In this document: positions 41,613 to 50,006 of the stretch, piece after piece
Layout of the letters: every line of letters starts with the position of its first letter
Numbering within the stretch: position 1 is the first letter of the stretch
Assembly (NCBI GenBank): GCA_000720375.1
Contig: JOAA01000020.1
Coordinates: forward strand, 124,001-188,000
Source of the DNA: Rhodococcus rhodnii
Lineage (GTDB): Bacteria; Actinomycetota; Actinomycetes; Mycobacteriales; Pseudonocardiaceae
Length of the DNA: 64,000 nt
Reading direction: 5' to 3'
Notes under the pieces: model-generated
The model's database searches: none
What the model saw: only the letters and a program-made list of their open reading frames with translations
Told to the model about the DNA's origin: nothing
Position numbers and translations under genes: made by a program

Positions 41613-42455
41613 ATGCGTATATTCCTGGCCGGTGCCGCTGGCGTGATCGGACGGCGAGCGACCAAGTTGCTGATCGCTCATGGACATCAGGTGGTCGGAC
41701 TGGCCAGACAGCCGTCCCCGCTGCTGGAGCAGCTCGGCGCGCAGGTCACCGTCGGGGATGTCTACGATCGCGCCGCGCTGGCCAAGGCGGTCCGGGCGGC
41801 CAGACCGGATATCGTCATGCATCAGCTGACCGACCTGCGCGACGGTGACCGCGCGGCGAACGCGCGGATCCGCGAGCAAGGCACCATCAACCTCGTGGAA
41901 GCCGCGCTCGAAGCGGGCGTACAACGCATCATCGCCCAGAGCATCTGCTGGATCTACGAACCAGGAATCACGCCCGCGTCCGAAGACATCCAGCTCGACT
42001 TGGAATCCTCCGGTGATCGCCTGGACACAGTGAGCGCGGTGGCCACGCTCGAAGCCAACGTTCAGGAAGCGGCCGAGTGGGTCATATTGCGCTACGGCAT
42101 GTTGTATGGACCAGACACCTGGTACGCGACTGACGGACTGATGGCGCAACTCGCGCACCGCGGCGAACTTCCGGCGACTGCGGACGTGACCAGCTTCCTG
42201 CACATCGACGACGCGGCCGTTGCGGCAGTGGCGTCGTTGGATTGGCCGACTGGCCCCGTGAACGTCTGCGACGACGATCCCGCCTCCGGCTACGACTGGA
42301 CTCCCGCGTTCTGCAAGGCTGTCGGCGCGCCTGCACCGTCCATATCGGACATCCCGCGGACGCCGTGGGCACGAGGTGCCGACAATCAGTACGCACGTGA
42401 GGAACTGGGCTGGACGCCCCAATGGCCTTCGTGGCGTACCGGCTTCACCAGCTGA
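41613..42455 (+). CDS. NAD-dependent epimerase/dehydratase family protein
   Basis: A 280-residue atypical/extended short-chain dehydrogenase with N-terminal nucleotide-binding GAAGVIG (MRIFLAGAAGVIGRRATKLL) and the LILRYGMLYGP-type block (VILRYGMLYGPDTWY). The usual catalytic YxxxK is not obvious around the AQSICWIYEPG region, so it may be a reductase-like binding protein such as NmrA-related members. The ATG at 41613 has only GGAC upstream; it follows APH by 71 bases on the same strand. It converges with the three-domain APS-kinase fusion gene. Substrate unknown. Confidence 0.88.
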   Translation: MRIFLAGAAGVIGRRATKLLIAHGHQVVGLARQPSPLLEQLGAQVTVGDVYDRAALAKAVRAARPDIVMHQLTDLRDGDRAANARIREQGTINLVEAALEAGVQRIIAQSICWIYEPGITPASEDIQLDLESSGDRLDTVSAVATLEANVQEAAEWVILRYGMLYGPDTWYATDGLMAQLAHRGELPATADVTSFLHIDDAAVAAVASLDWPTGPVNVCDDDPASGYDWTPAFCKAVGAPAPSISDIPRTPWARGADNQYAREELGWTPQWPSWRTGFTS

Positions 42456-42468
42456 TCAAGCCCCGCCA

Positions 42469-45400
42469 CTACACGCCCATAGCCCGCAGGTGGGTGAGGA
42501 TCGCCTCGGCGGCCTGCGCCGTCGTCTGCACGGTCGTGTCGACACGGACCTCTGGCCGCTCCGGCGGTTCGTACGGCGAGTCGACACCGGTGAAGTCCTT
42601 CAGCTCGCCCTTGCGTGCTTTGCGGTAGAGGCCCTTGGGGTCGCGTGCCTCCGCGACGGCCAACGGCGTATCGACGAAGACTTCGCAGAACTCGCCCTCG
42701 GCGACAAGGCCACGCGCCAGCTCGCGTTCGGCCGAGAACGGCGAGATGAACGACACCAGCACAATCAGGCCCGCGTCGGCCATCAGCGCGGCGACTTCCG
42801 CGACACGGCGGACGTTCTCCTGCCGGTCCGAATCGCCGAAGCCCAGGTCCCGGTTCAAGCCATGCCGGACGTTGTCGCCGTCGAGCAGGTAGGTGTGTTT
42901 TCCTTCGGCGTTCAGCCGGTTTTCCAGAATGTCCGCGATGGTGGATTTGCCCGCTCCGGACAGACCGGTGAACCAGACGACCATCGGGCGATGTCCCTTG
43001 AGCACACCACGCGCGCTCTTGCCGACAGTCGTGTGCTGCCAATGGATGTCGGTCGACACCGGAGTGCGCAACCCGGCAAGGCGTCCGCGTTCGAGCGGTG
43101 ACGGCGGCCTGCGGTCCGATCGCGCCGTCAGGACGTCCGCGGCTTCCTCGTTCCGGCCGGCCTCCGCCAGCGCACGAACGAACGTGTCCTCGATGACCTC
43201 GCGTTGGGCGGCACTGCCGCCAAGGCGATACACCAGTGGCCGCACACTGTTCAATTCGGACACAGCGGCATCCCACCTCTCGGCGACGACATGCGCGAGA
43301 CCACCGCACAACGGCGCGACGACCTGACGATACACCTCGGAATCGTGCCGAACGGCGAACCTGCGCAACGCCTCGAGCCGCTCGCCGTCCTTGGCCGCGG
43401 CCAACGCGATGGCCGCGTGCATCGCGGCGAAGGATGTCTGCGGCTGGGTGAGCCAGTCCTGCGGCGAGGCGTTCAGCACCGCCTCCGCACCAGTCCTGCC
43501 GTCCCAGTTCCGGGTCATCTCGCAGCGCCACAGCAAGGACGCCGAGTCCACGAGTGCACGCGGTCCGCGCACCGCGGGCGGGGCGAGGTCACGGGCGTAA
43601 CGTCGTTTCACCGCTTCGTCATCGCCCAGCATCAGTTCGTGCAAGGCCGCGTGCCAGGTGAAGTGCACCTTCCCGTCGCTGGTGTCGCCCCAGTCGCCGA
43701 TCCAGCCGTTGAGCCACTCAAGCCCGGATTTGTGTTCCCCTGTCTCGTAGAACACGTGCGTGCGCGCGTGCACCGCGTGCCCGGACGCCGGTTCGACCGC
43801 GAGTGCCCGTGCGGAGAGCGCCTCGGCCTCTGCCCATCGTTCCTGTTCCTGGCGGACGAACGCGAGTTGGCCCAGGTACCACCAGTCATCGCCGTAAGCC
43901 CCGGCCAGGCTCTCCACCAACTCCCAGGTCTCCCGGTCGCTCGTGATGCCGCCGAAGGAGATCGTCGGGACCGCGATGTTCACCGCGAACGCGTCCCGTG
44001 GATACGCCTCGATGTGCCGCAGCAGAGCCCTGCCGCCCGCCCTGAGGTCCGCCGCACGGGCCGCGACCGCCGCGATGAAGCTGCGTTCCCGGCTGCCGGC
44101 GTTCTCCGCACACGTCCGGGCCTGCCGCAACCGGTCGCTGACGTCCACTGGGACGTCCCATTCCAGTCCCAGCAAGGCAATCGCCGCGTGGCCGAGCGCG
44201 AAGCCCGGATCGACGTCGGTGGCCGCCACGAGGTCGTCGAGCGCCTCGCGTTGACCGCGCAGCACGCGATCGACGCCATCGGTGAACAGACCGGCGGCTT
44301 CTTTGCTTGTGCTCAGTACCAATCCATAGCGGTCACGCGGCTTCGTGGCCGATCTGTCCACAATGGCCCTGGCGATCGCGGTCGCCTGCGCCCGAATCTC
44401 CGGAAACGCCGTGGATTCCCACAGCATGCCGGTCCGTGCCGCGCCGATCGCCCAGATGCCTCTGCTCACTTTGCCGTCGGCGTTCGTGCGCAGGCCCAGC
44501 CCGTGCGGTCCCGGTTTCGCCAGCCCGTGCTGGAACAAGCGCTTGATCAGCGGGTCTCGGCCGAAGTCCAGGCACGGACCGGTGCAGTTGACGACCGAAG
44601 CGACCGACAGCGTCTCTCCCCCGGACAGGGTGACTTGGTTTCCGTCGGCCGCCACGACTTCGCCTGTGTAGAGCTTGAGCCGTCCGGCGTCCTTGATGGC
44701 TTTCAGGTTGCCGGCGGCTTCCGGGGCCATCCGGTGCCGGTACACGCTCCAGTAACGGGCGTAGTCACTGAGGAAGCGTTCCTGCTCGGTTTTCGGCAGG
44801 CGACCCCAGATTCGCGGCGCCTGCAAGCGCAACGAGTCCACAGCCTGTCGCCAGCTGTGGCCACGCGACGCCTCCTGCCAGATCTCCTCGATGTTCTGCG
44901 CGTTGATCGCCGAGGTCGAAGGCTTGACCGCAGACGTGTGCCGCCGCGGCAGAAGTCCCGTTCTCGAGACGACGTGGATCGTTCGATGCGGCCGATCGAG
45001 TCGCAGCGCGATGTCGACCATCGTCAACCCTGAGCCGACGAGCAGAACGTCGCCTTCCTCAGTTACGTCGGCGCGCCAAGGATTCTCGATGAAACCAGGC
45101 AGTCCTTCCGGTGCCCAGTCACAGCTCGGCGCCGGAAGGCCGATGGCCAGCACGACCGCCCTGGCGCCGAGCACTTCCCCACTCGCCAACTCGACCGTAA
45201 CTCCGTTTGTTTTCCGCGTGATCCCGGTGACTCGGTCTCTCACATGGGTGATGTCCCCGGCGACCGCGTTGAGGTACTGCCCGAAATGCAGGCGCGGCAG
45301 GAAATCCCCAGAGCCGACCGGGCGCCCCAGTTCTTCGCTGGCCCAGCGAACGAAGTGTTCCGGATCATCCGGGTAGGCACTGAGCTTCCCGGCCGCGGTG

Positions 45401-45555
45401 TTGAGCAGGTGACGGGGGTCGGTCGTGCCGTATGCCACCCCGTGCCCAGGCTTTTCGGCCGGGTCGACCATCGTGACGTCGAGGCCGCGTTCACGGAGCC
45501 TGACCGCCGCGAGCACACCGGCCGCACCGGCTCCGACAACCACGACAGTCTCCAT
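42469..45555 (-). CDS. Three-domain fusion: FAD/NAD(P) oxidoreductase, TTC38-like TPR, APS kinase
   Basis: A 1028-residue chain with no frameshift. Residues 1 to about 430: FAD/NAD(P)-binding oxidoreductase ([10 protein letters not shown] at 7-16, [15 protein letters not shown], second dinucleotide motif [11 protein letters not shown]). Residues about 435-800: helical repeats resembling tetratricopeptide protein 38 ([34 protein letters not shown]). Residues about 857-1028: complete adenylylsulfate kinase with P-loop [32 protein letters not shown] and [11 protein letters not shown], making PAPS from APS. The start at 45555 has GGGGG upstream. It lies 93 bases after an MBL-hydrolase gene on the same strand. 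No sulfotransferase or ATP sulfurylase is nearby, so the use of PAPS is unclear. Confidence 0.93.
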   Translation of the reverse strand: METVVVVGAGAAGVLAAVRLRERGLDVTMVDPAEKPGHGVAYGTTDPRHLLNTAAGKLSAYPDDPEHFVRWASEELGRPVGSGDFLPRLHFGQYLNAVAGDITHVRDRVTGITRKTNGVTVELASGEVLGARAVVLAIGLPAPSCDWAPEGLPGFIENPWRADVTEEGDVLLVGSGLTMVDIALRLDRPHRTIHVVSRTGLLPRRHTSAVKPSTSAINAQNIEEIWQEASRGHSWRQAVDSLRLQAPRIWGRLPKTEQERFLSDYARYWSVYRHRMAPEAAGNLKAIKDAGRLKLYTGEVVAADGNQVTLSGGETLSVASVVNCTGPCLDFGRDPLIKRLFQHGLAKPGPHGLGLRTNADGKVSRGIWAIGAARTGMLWESTAFPEIRAQATAIARAIVDRSATKPRDRYGLVLSTSKEAAGLFTDGVDRVLRGQREALDDLVAATDVDPGFALGHAAIALLGLEWDVPVDVSDRLRQARTCAENAGSRERSFIAAVAARAADLRAGGRALLRHIEAYPRDAFAVNIAVPTISFGGITSDRETWELVESLAGAYGDDWWYLGQLAFVRQEQERWAEAEALSARALAVEPASGHAVHARTHVFYETGEHKSGLEWLNGWIGDWGDTSDGKVHFTWHAALHELMLGDDEAVKRRYARDLAPPAVRGPRALVDSASLLWRCEMTRNWDGRTGAEAVLNASPQDWLTQPQTSFAAMHAAIALAAAKDGERLEALRRFAVRHDSEVYRQVVAPLCGGLAHVVAERWDAAVSELNSVRPLVYRLGGSAAQREVIEDTFVRALAEAGRNEEAADVLTARSDRRPPSPLERGRLAGLRTPVSTDIHWQHTTVGKSARGVLKGHRPMVVWFTGLSGAGKSTIADILENRLNAEGKHTYLLDGDNVRHGLNRDLGFGDSDRQENVRRVAEVAALMADAGLIVLVSFISPFSAERELARGLVAEGEFCEVFVDTPLAVAEARDPKGLYRKARKGELKDFTGVDSPYEPPERPEVRVDTTVQTTAQAAEAILTHLRAMGV

Positions 45556-45648
45556 CGCCGCCCCCAGCTCTCGCGTCACAACGGACTGATCAAGCAGACC
45601 ACACCCACGACGAGGCGCGAAAGGGCCGCAGGGCGCACTTGAACACAC

Positions 45649-46458
45649 CTAGCCGAGGTGGTCGTTCTCGCCGCTCACCCAAGAGATATACCTCTGCGCC
45701 GAGCGTTTAACCGCGGCTTTGGCGTTCTCGACGCGTTGTGGACCGGCCAACCAGTAGAGACGGTCGAAATCGTAGGGCTCCAGCCGGTCGGCGATCCGTT
45801 GGACCAGGCCAGCGGAAAGCGGGATCTTGTTGGGATAGCTGCGCATGAACGAGACCCAGCCGGTGGCTACCGCCGGGACGATGGTGTCGCCCGTGAGCAA
45901 CGCGCCTGATTCGATGTGCGCGACGGCCGCACCCGGGAAGTGGCCGCCCGCGGTGATGAGGGTGATGCCGGGGAGGATCTGCTCGGTGTCCTTCCATTCC
46001 CTGATCACCTCGTCCTCGCGTTGTACCCAGTGCCGGTCCGCGGCATGGACGAGGACCGGGACCTTGCCGAACCGGTGGCTCCACGAGACCTGCGAGCCGA
46101 ACATGTGCGGGTGGCTGGCAGCGATCACCGCGACGCCGCCGAGTTCCTCGATCGCGTCGGCGGTGGCCGGGTCAAGGTGATTCGGCGGGTCCCAGAGAAG
46201 GTTTCCCTCTGGCGTCTGGACCAGATAGGACCATTGCCCGATACCGAAGCCGGGGTCCCGGTTGAGTTGGTGGATCCCGGGTTCTGGTTCGTGGTGCAGG
46301 ATGGTGTGCGGGGTGGCGTTCAGTTCGTCCAGCGTTGTCCAGGTCTGACCGGTTTCCGGGACGTACTGCCTTTCGTCGAGACAGATTTCACAGGATGTCG
46401 GCGGTTGTGGGGTGTCGGGGTGTTCTACTGCGCACGCTCCACAGATCCAGATTGTCAT
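45649..46458 (-). CDS. MBL-fold hydrolase with N-terminal rubredoxin-like zinc knuckle
   Basis: A 269-residue protein. Residues 1-26 carry two CxxC pairs (WICGACAVEH and SCEICLDE), a zinc or iron knuckle. The remainder is a metallo-beta-lactamase fold: SHPHMFGS replaces the canonical HxHxDH, retaining two His; GGHFPGAAVAH provides the next His and LLTGDTIVP the bridging Asp. This variant is common among uncharacterised MBL hydrolases; the active site may hold one metal. The ATG at 46458 has GCGGGG upstream. It lies upstream of the FAD-TPR-APS-kinase gene on the same strand, and may act with it. Substrate unknown. Confidence 0.88.
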   Translation of the reverse strand: MTIWICGACAVEHPDTPQPPTSCEICLDERQYVPETGQTWTTLDELNATPHTILHHEPEPGIHQLNRDPGFGIGQWSYLVQTPEGNLLWDPPNHLDPATADAIEELGGVAVIAASHPHMFGSQVSWSHRFGKVPVLVHAADRHWVQREDEVIREWKDTEQILPGITLITAGGHFPGAAVAHIESGALLTGDTIVPAVATGWVSFMRSYPNKIPLSAGLVQRIADRLEPYDFDRLYWLAGPQRVENAKAAVKRSAQRYISWVSGENDHLG

Positions 46459-46497
46459 CCCCGCAGTCTGAACTGTGAAGTCCGCTTGAGGTCAAGA

Positions 46498-47754
46498 TCA
46501 GGCCGTCAGCGAGCAACTGGTGGCGAGATCGGTCCCGGTCGGACGAGCGAGCGTGGCCGATGGCGGAGGCTGGATTCCTCGAAGCCAGCCCTCCAGTGCG
46601 GTGAACGCCGTGGTGAAGCAGGGGCCGATGGGGCGCAACAGGTCTGGGTACGTGTCGTACAGACCGTCAACGTGGTTGCCGCCCTCGATCCGGTAGTACC
46701 GCTGGAGATGCGCGCGTCCCTGGGTGGCGATCATCCGGTGGTACACGTCGGAATCCCGGCTGATCGGCAGCAGGGCGTCCAGCGTTCCGTGCAAGGTGAG
46801 CAGGGGTTTGCCGATTCGGCCGGTCAGGGAGATCCGGGCGACAGCTCGGTGGACTGACTTTGGCCGGGACACATAGTCATAGTCGGCGTCGTTGCCTTCG
46901 TAACCTGGGTCGAGTTCTGTTCGGTAGATTCGTTGCGTGAGGTCCCAGTAGACCTGTTTGTGGTACGGCCACAGGAATTCCGAGGCCGGGTCGAAGCCTG
47001 CCGCCACGATTTCGTCGCGGTCACCTCGGATCGCGGGCGGGAGGAACGTCAGCAGGTTGTCGCCATCGGGCCGCCAAAGCGTTCCCTCCCAGTCGACACC
47101 TCCGTCGTAGAGCCACGGTACATTCTCCAGTTGCCAGCGGACCAGATAGCCGCCGTTGGAGATGCCCGCCGCGATGGTCCGGGCCGGGAAGCGTCCATAG
47201 TGGAGCTTCGCGGTCAGTTTCGCGGCCAGGGTCAGCTGGGTGACGCGAGTGTTCCACTCGGCCAGCGCATCGCCTGGGGCGCGGCCGTCGGTGAAGAAGT
47301 CCGCTCCGGTGTTTCCCTTGTCTGTCGCGGCGAAGGCGTATCCGGCCGCAAGGACTTGGTCGGCGATGGCTCGGTCATTCGCGTACTGGCGTCGTACTCC
47401 CGGCGAGCCGGAGACCACCAGTCCTCCGTTCCAGCGAGTGGGCAGCCTCAGAACGAACTGGGAGTCGTGGTTCCAGCCGTGCGCCGTGTTCGTCTTGGAG
47501 GAGTCCGGGAAGTACCCGTCGACCTGGACGCCGGGGACCGCGCTCACCACCGGGAAGCCGGCCGATGTCAGCCCGGCCCAGTCGGCTTGGACCGTATGGC
47601 CCGTACGCGATGTTCCCGTCGTGGTCAGATCGTCCAAACAGGACTGCTCCACATGCTCTGCGCCGGGGACGATGACCGGAGCGCACGTGCTCGCTTGTGC
47701 TGCGGTTGGCGTGACGAGGGACATCATCAACGCGAGGAGGAGGGTGAGGCGCAT
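46498..47754 (-). CDS. Secreted alpha/beta hydrolase, possibly hydroxybutyrate-oligomer hydrolase-like
   Basis: A 418-residue exported hydrolase. The start MRLTLLLALMM at 47754 gives a Sec signal peptide cleaved after AQA (about residue 21). The nucleophile elbow is GISNGG (Ser in AAGISNGGYLVRW), an Asp candidate lies in LHGTLDALLP and the His in GGNHVDG. The SNGG elbow recalls the 3-hydroxybutyrate oligomer hydrolase family and tannase-type esterases. It is divergent from a secreted PHB-depolymerase-like esterase, which supports a joint role in polyhydroxyalkanoate or ester use, but this is inference. No good ribosome-binding site is seen. Confidence 0.75.
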   Translation of the reverse strand: MRLTLLLALMMSLVTPTAAQASTCAPVIVPGAEHVEQSCLDDLTTTGTSRTGHTVQADWAGLTSAGFPVVSAVPGVQVDGYFPDSSKTNTAHGWNHDSQFVLRLPTRWNGGLVVSGSPGVRRQYANDRAIADQVLAAGYAFAATDKGNTGADFFTDGRAPGDALAEWNTRVTQLTLAAKLTAKLHYGRFPARTIAAGISNGGYLVRWQLENVPWLYDGGVDWEGTLWRPDGDNLLTFLPPAIRGDRDEIVAAGFDPASEFLWPYHKQVYWDLTQRIYRTELDPGYEGNDADYDYVSRPKSVHRAVARISLTGRIGKPLLTLHGTLDALLPISRDSDVYHRMIATQGRAHLQRYYRIEGGNHVDGLYDTYPDLLRPIGPCFTTAFTALEGWLRGIQPPPSATLARPTGTDLATSCSLTA

Positions 47755-47762
47755 TGCTGGAC

Positions 47763-47864
47763 GGTAGGTCACCGGCGCTTCCGGCGGTATCTGTTGGGGC
47801 CACACAAAGTCCCCGCCGATTGTGGTGCTCGGCACCGTGGGAAGATCCGATCGGGCGACCTACC
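47763..47864. promoter_or_regulatory. Paired GACCTACC elements in a divergent hydrolase promoter region
   Basis: GGTAGGTC at 47763-47770 and GACCTACC at 47857-47864 are exact inverted copies, each placed just upstream of one of the two divergent hydrolase genes and in the same orientation relative to it. Suggests a common regulator. Confidence 0.4.
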
Positions 47865-47895
47865 TTCGAGTGACGACGGTCACAAGGAGGTGGTC

Positions 47896-48738
47896 GTGAA
47901 GATTTTCCTCGCCGTGCTGCTGGCCCTGACCTTCCTGGCAGCACCGGCCAACGCCGCGGCGCTCAGGCCGGTCACCGGCTTCGGCAGCAACCCTGGCGCG
48001 CTGCAGATGTACGAATACGTTCCCGATGGGCTCCCGGCCGGACGGCCGGTTGTCGTCGCACTCCACGGATGCACCCAGGATGCGACCTACGGGCAGAACG
48101 CGGGCTGGACCGGACTTGCCGACTCCCTGCGGTTCACTCTTGTTCTCCCGCAACAAGTCACCGCCAACAACATCAACAAGTGCTTCAACTGGTTCCAGGC
48201 CAACGACATCAGCCGTGGTTCCGGTGAAGCCGAATCAATCGCCCAGATGGCGCGCCGCGCCCTCGCCGACACCAATGGAGACGCCCGTCGCGTGTACGTC
48301 ACCGGGCTGTCCGCAGGTGGGGCGATGACGTCAGTGATGCTCGCGACCTACCCGGATCTGTTCGCGGGCGGCGGAGTTGTCGCCGGCATTCCCTTCGGCT
48401 GTGCCACTGCCATGTTCGAAGCGTTCACCTGCATGAATCCCGGCAAGAACCTGACCGCACAGCAGTGGGGCGACAAGGTTCGGGCGGCGAGCTCGTACAC
48501 CGCCGCACGTCCCGGTGTCAGCATTTGGCACGGGACCGCCGACTACACCGTGGCCGCCATGAATCTGCGGGAGAGCGCTGAGCAGTGGACCAATGTGGGC
48601 GCACCGGTGCAGACCCGGACTATCCAAGGGATGGGCCACGGGCAGCCGGTCGCTCCAGGTTGTGGACGCGCGGGACCGTACATGCTCGATGTCGGTGTGT
48701 GCGCGGCCGCCGAACTCGCGAAGTTCTGGGGCCTCTAG
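47896..48738 (+). CDS. Secreted PHB-depolymerase-family esterase (LpqC/feruloyl-esterase type)
   Basis: A 280-residue extracellular serine esterase. The GTG at 47896 has a perfect AAGGAGG 5 bases upstream and starts a Sec signal peptide cleaved after ANA (residue 20); the much longer open frame upstream is antisense to the divergent hydrolase. Motifs: oxyanion HGCTQDA, nucleophile GLSAGGAM, Asp in HGTADYTV and His in MGHGQPV, the Esterase_phd (PF10503-like) set. Such enzymes cut poly-3-hydroxybutyrate or feruloyl esters. Its stop shares CTAG with the convergent Hsp70-like gene. Confidence 0.92.
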   Translation: MKIFLAVLLALTFLAAPANAAALRPVTGFGSNPGALQMYEYVPDGLPAGRPVVVALHGCTQDATYGQNAGWTGLADSLRFTLVLPQQVTANNINKCFNWFQANDISRGSGEAESIAQMARRALADTNGDARRVYVTGLSAGGAMTSVMLATYPDLFAGGGVVAGIPFGCATAMFEAFTCMNPGKNLTAQQWGDKVRAASSYTAARPGVSIWHGTADYTVAAMNLRESAEQWTNVGAPVQTRTIQGMGHGQPVAPGCGRAGPYMLDVGVCAAAELAKFWGL

Positions 48739-50006
48739 TAAGCCGCCAGTTCCGCGAACACAGCGAGCAGCGCCAGGATGACGAACAGACCGATCACAAC
48801 GGCCGCCGCTGCTCCGCCGCGACCTGACGACTGTGGTCGCGGTGGTGGCGGTGGCGGTGGAGGAGGAGCCCAGTAGTGCACGGGCGCAGGTGCCGTGACG
48901 GCCGCCAAGGCGTGCCGGGCGGCACCGTCCGCCACTGCGGTCGTGGGATCGCCGTGCTTCAACGGGACTTGGCCAATTCGTTCGACGACGAGGGTGCCAA
49001 GCAACGGAATCCGTGACGAACCGCCGACCAGGAACACGCCTGCGAGCGGTGGCCCGGGCGGTGCGGTCGACAGCGACTTCACGACCAGGTCGACCGCGTC
49101 GATCAGGCCAGGCTCAGCACCGTCACCGCCGCGGATCAGCTTCTCCAGCTCGAGTTTGTTCACCAGGACCGGCGTGTTGTCCGGCAGTTCCGGCGGCGAC
49201 TTCGGCAGCTGGGCGGGCACCGCCGACTGCCGTGACAACTGTTCCTTGACCAGGCGGGCGTGGTCGCGGATGTCGACGGCGCGTTCGCGTTCCTCCGGGT
49301 TTACCGACATCGCCAGCCGGTCGAACAGCGCGGGTGCGCCGACCTCCGCGGTCATCCATCGGGCGAGTCGCAGGTCAAAGTCCTCGCCGCCCAAAGAATC
49401 GATGCCTGTGGGGCGCCCGGCCACTGTCAAATACGCGCCATTGCGATCCACCACGGTCACATCGACTGTCCCGCCGCCGAGGTCGAGCACCACGAGCCGC
49501 GCGACCGGGGGGACGACCGCGATGTCCATCGTGCGCTGCGCCGCCGCGACGGGTTCTGCCAGCGGATACGGCGATGGCCAGCCGGGAAGGTCGCGAGCCG
49601 CGATCGCCGCGGCCGTCTGCAGGATCTGGACTCGTGAGCCGGCCCAGGTCGCCGGATGTGTCACGACAAACGCCGCAGGCGGGCGTCCTCCGCTCTGTTG
49701 GGCGGCCTCGTGCACGATCGGCCGGAACACCGCGGTGATCGCGTCGACGACTGGGACGTCATGGCCGGCCAGGAACAGAACCCGGTCGGGGATCGCACGC
49801 TTCGGGCACCGTTCGAAGCGATCGAGTCGGCGACGGGCGAAGCGTACGGCCGCCTCGCCGACAATCCAGCCACTTTCGTTGAGAAACACCGCGGAGGGCA
49901 TGACCGGGCGGCCGTCGATGGTGAGCGTGCGGACGCCGTTCGCGTCACCGACGGCCGCAATGGTGTTGGTCGTGCCGAAGTCGACCGCGAGGACCCACGC
50001 GCTCAC
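48735..50006 (-). CDS. Hsp70/actin-fold ATPase with C-terminal membrane anchor
   Basis: A 423-residue protein with the Hsp70 nucleotide-binding fold: phosphate-1 AVDFGTTNTIAAVG, phosphate-2 LVVLDLGGGTVDVTVV and adenosine motif GVFLVGGSSRIPLL. The DnaK substrate-binding domain is missing; instead a run of nine prolines (about residues 376-384) leads to one transmembrane helix (AAAAVVIGLFVILALLAVF) at the end. The GTG at 50006 overlaps the stop of the dynamin-like gene (GTGA), so translation is coupled; a GTG at 50015 is an alternative. It is third in an operon with two dynamin-like GTPases and probably acts with them at the cell membrane. Confidence 0.9.
   Translation of the reverse strand: MSAWVLAVDFGTTNTIAAVGDANGVRTLTIDGRPVMPSAVFLNESGWIVGEAAVRFARRRLDRFERCPKRAIPDRVLFLAGHDVPVVDAITAVFRPIVHEAAQQSGGRPPAAFVVTHPATWAGSRVQILQTAAAIAARDLPGWPSPYPLAEPVAAAQRTMDIAVVPPVARLVVLDLGGGTVDVTVVDRNGAYLTVAGRPTGIDSLGGEDFDLRLARWMTAEVGAPALFDRLAMSVNPEERERAVDIRDHARLVKEQLSRQSAVPAQLPKSPPELPDNTPVLVNKLELEKLIRGGDGAEPGLIDAVDLVVKSLSTAPPGPPLAGVFLVGGSSRIPLLGTLVVERIGQVPLKHGDPTTAVADGAARHALAAVTAPAPVHYWAPPPPPPPPPRPQSSGRGGAAAAVVIGLFVILALLAVFAELAAY

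Noticed and set aside
42386..43531. Minus-strand frame of 381 codons under the APS-kinase fusion, and a 609-codon plus frame at 43204-45033
   Set aside because: Both are shadow frames of the fusion gene with composition unlike proteins.
46933..47895. Long plus-strand extension ahead of the PHB-type esterase
   Set aside because: It is antisense to the divergent hydrolase, and the GTG at 47896 has a perfect AAGGAGG and a signal peptide.
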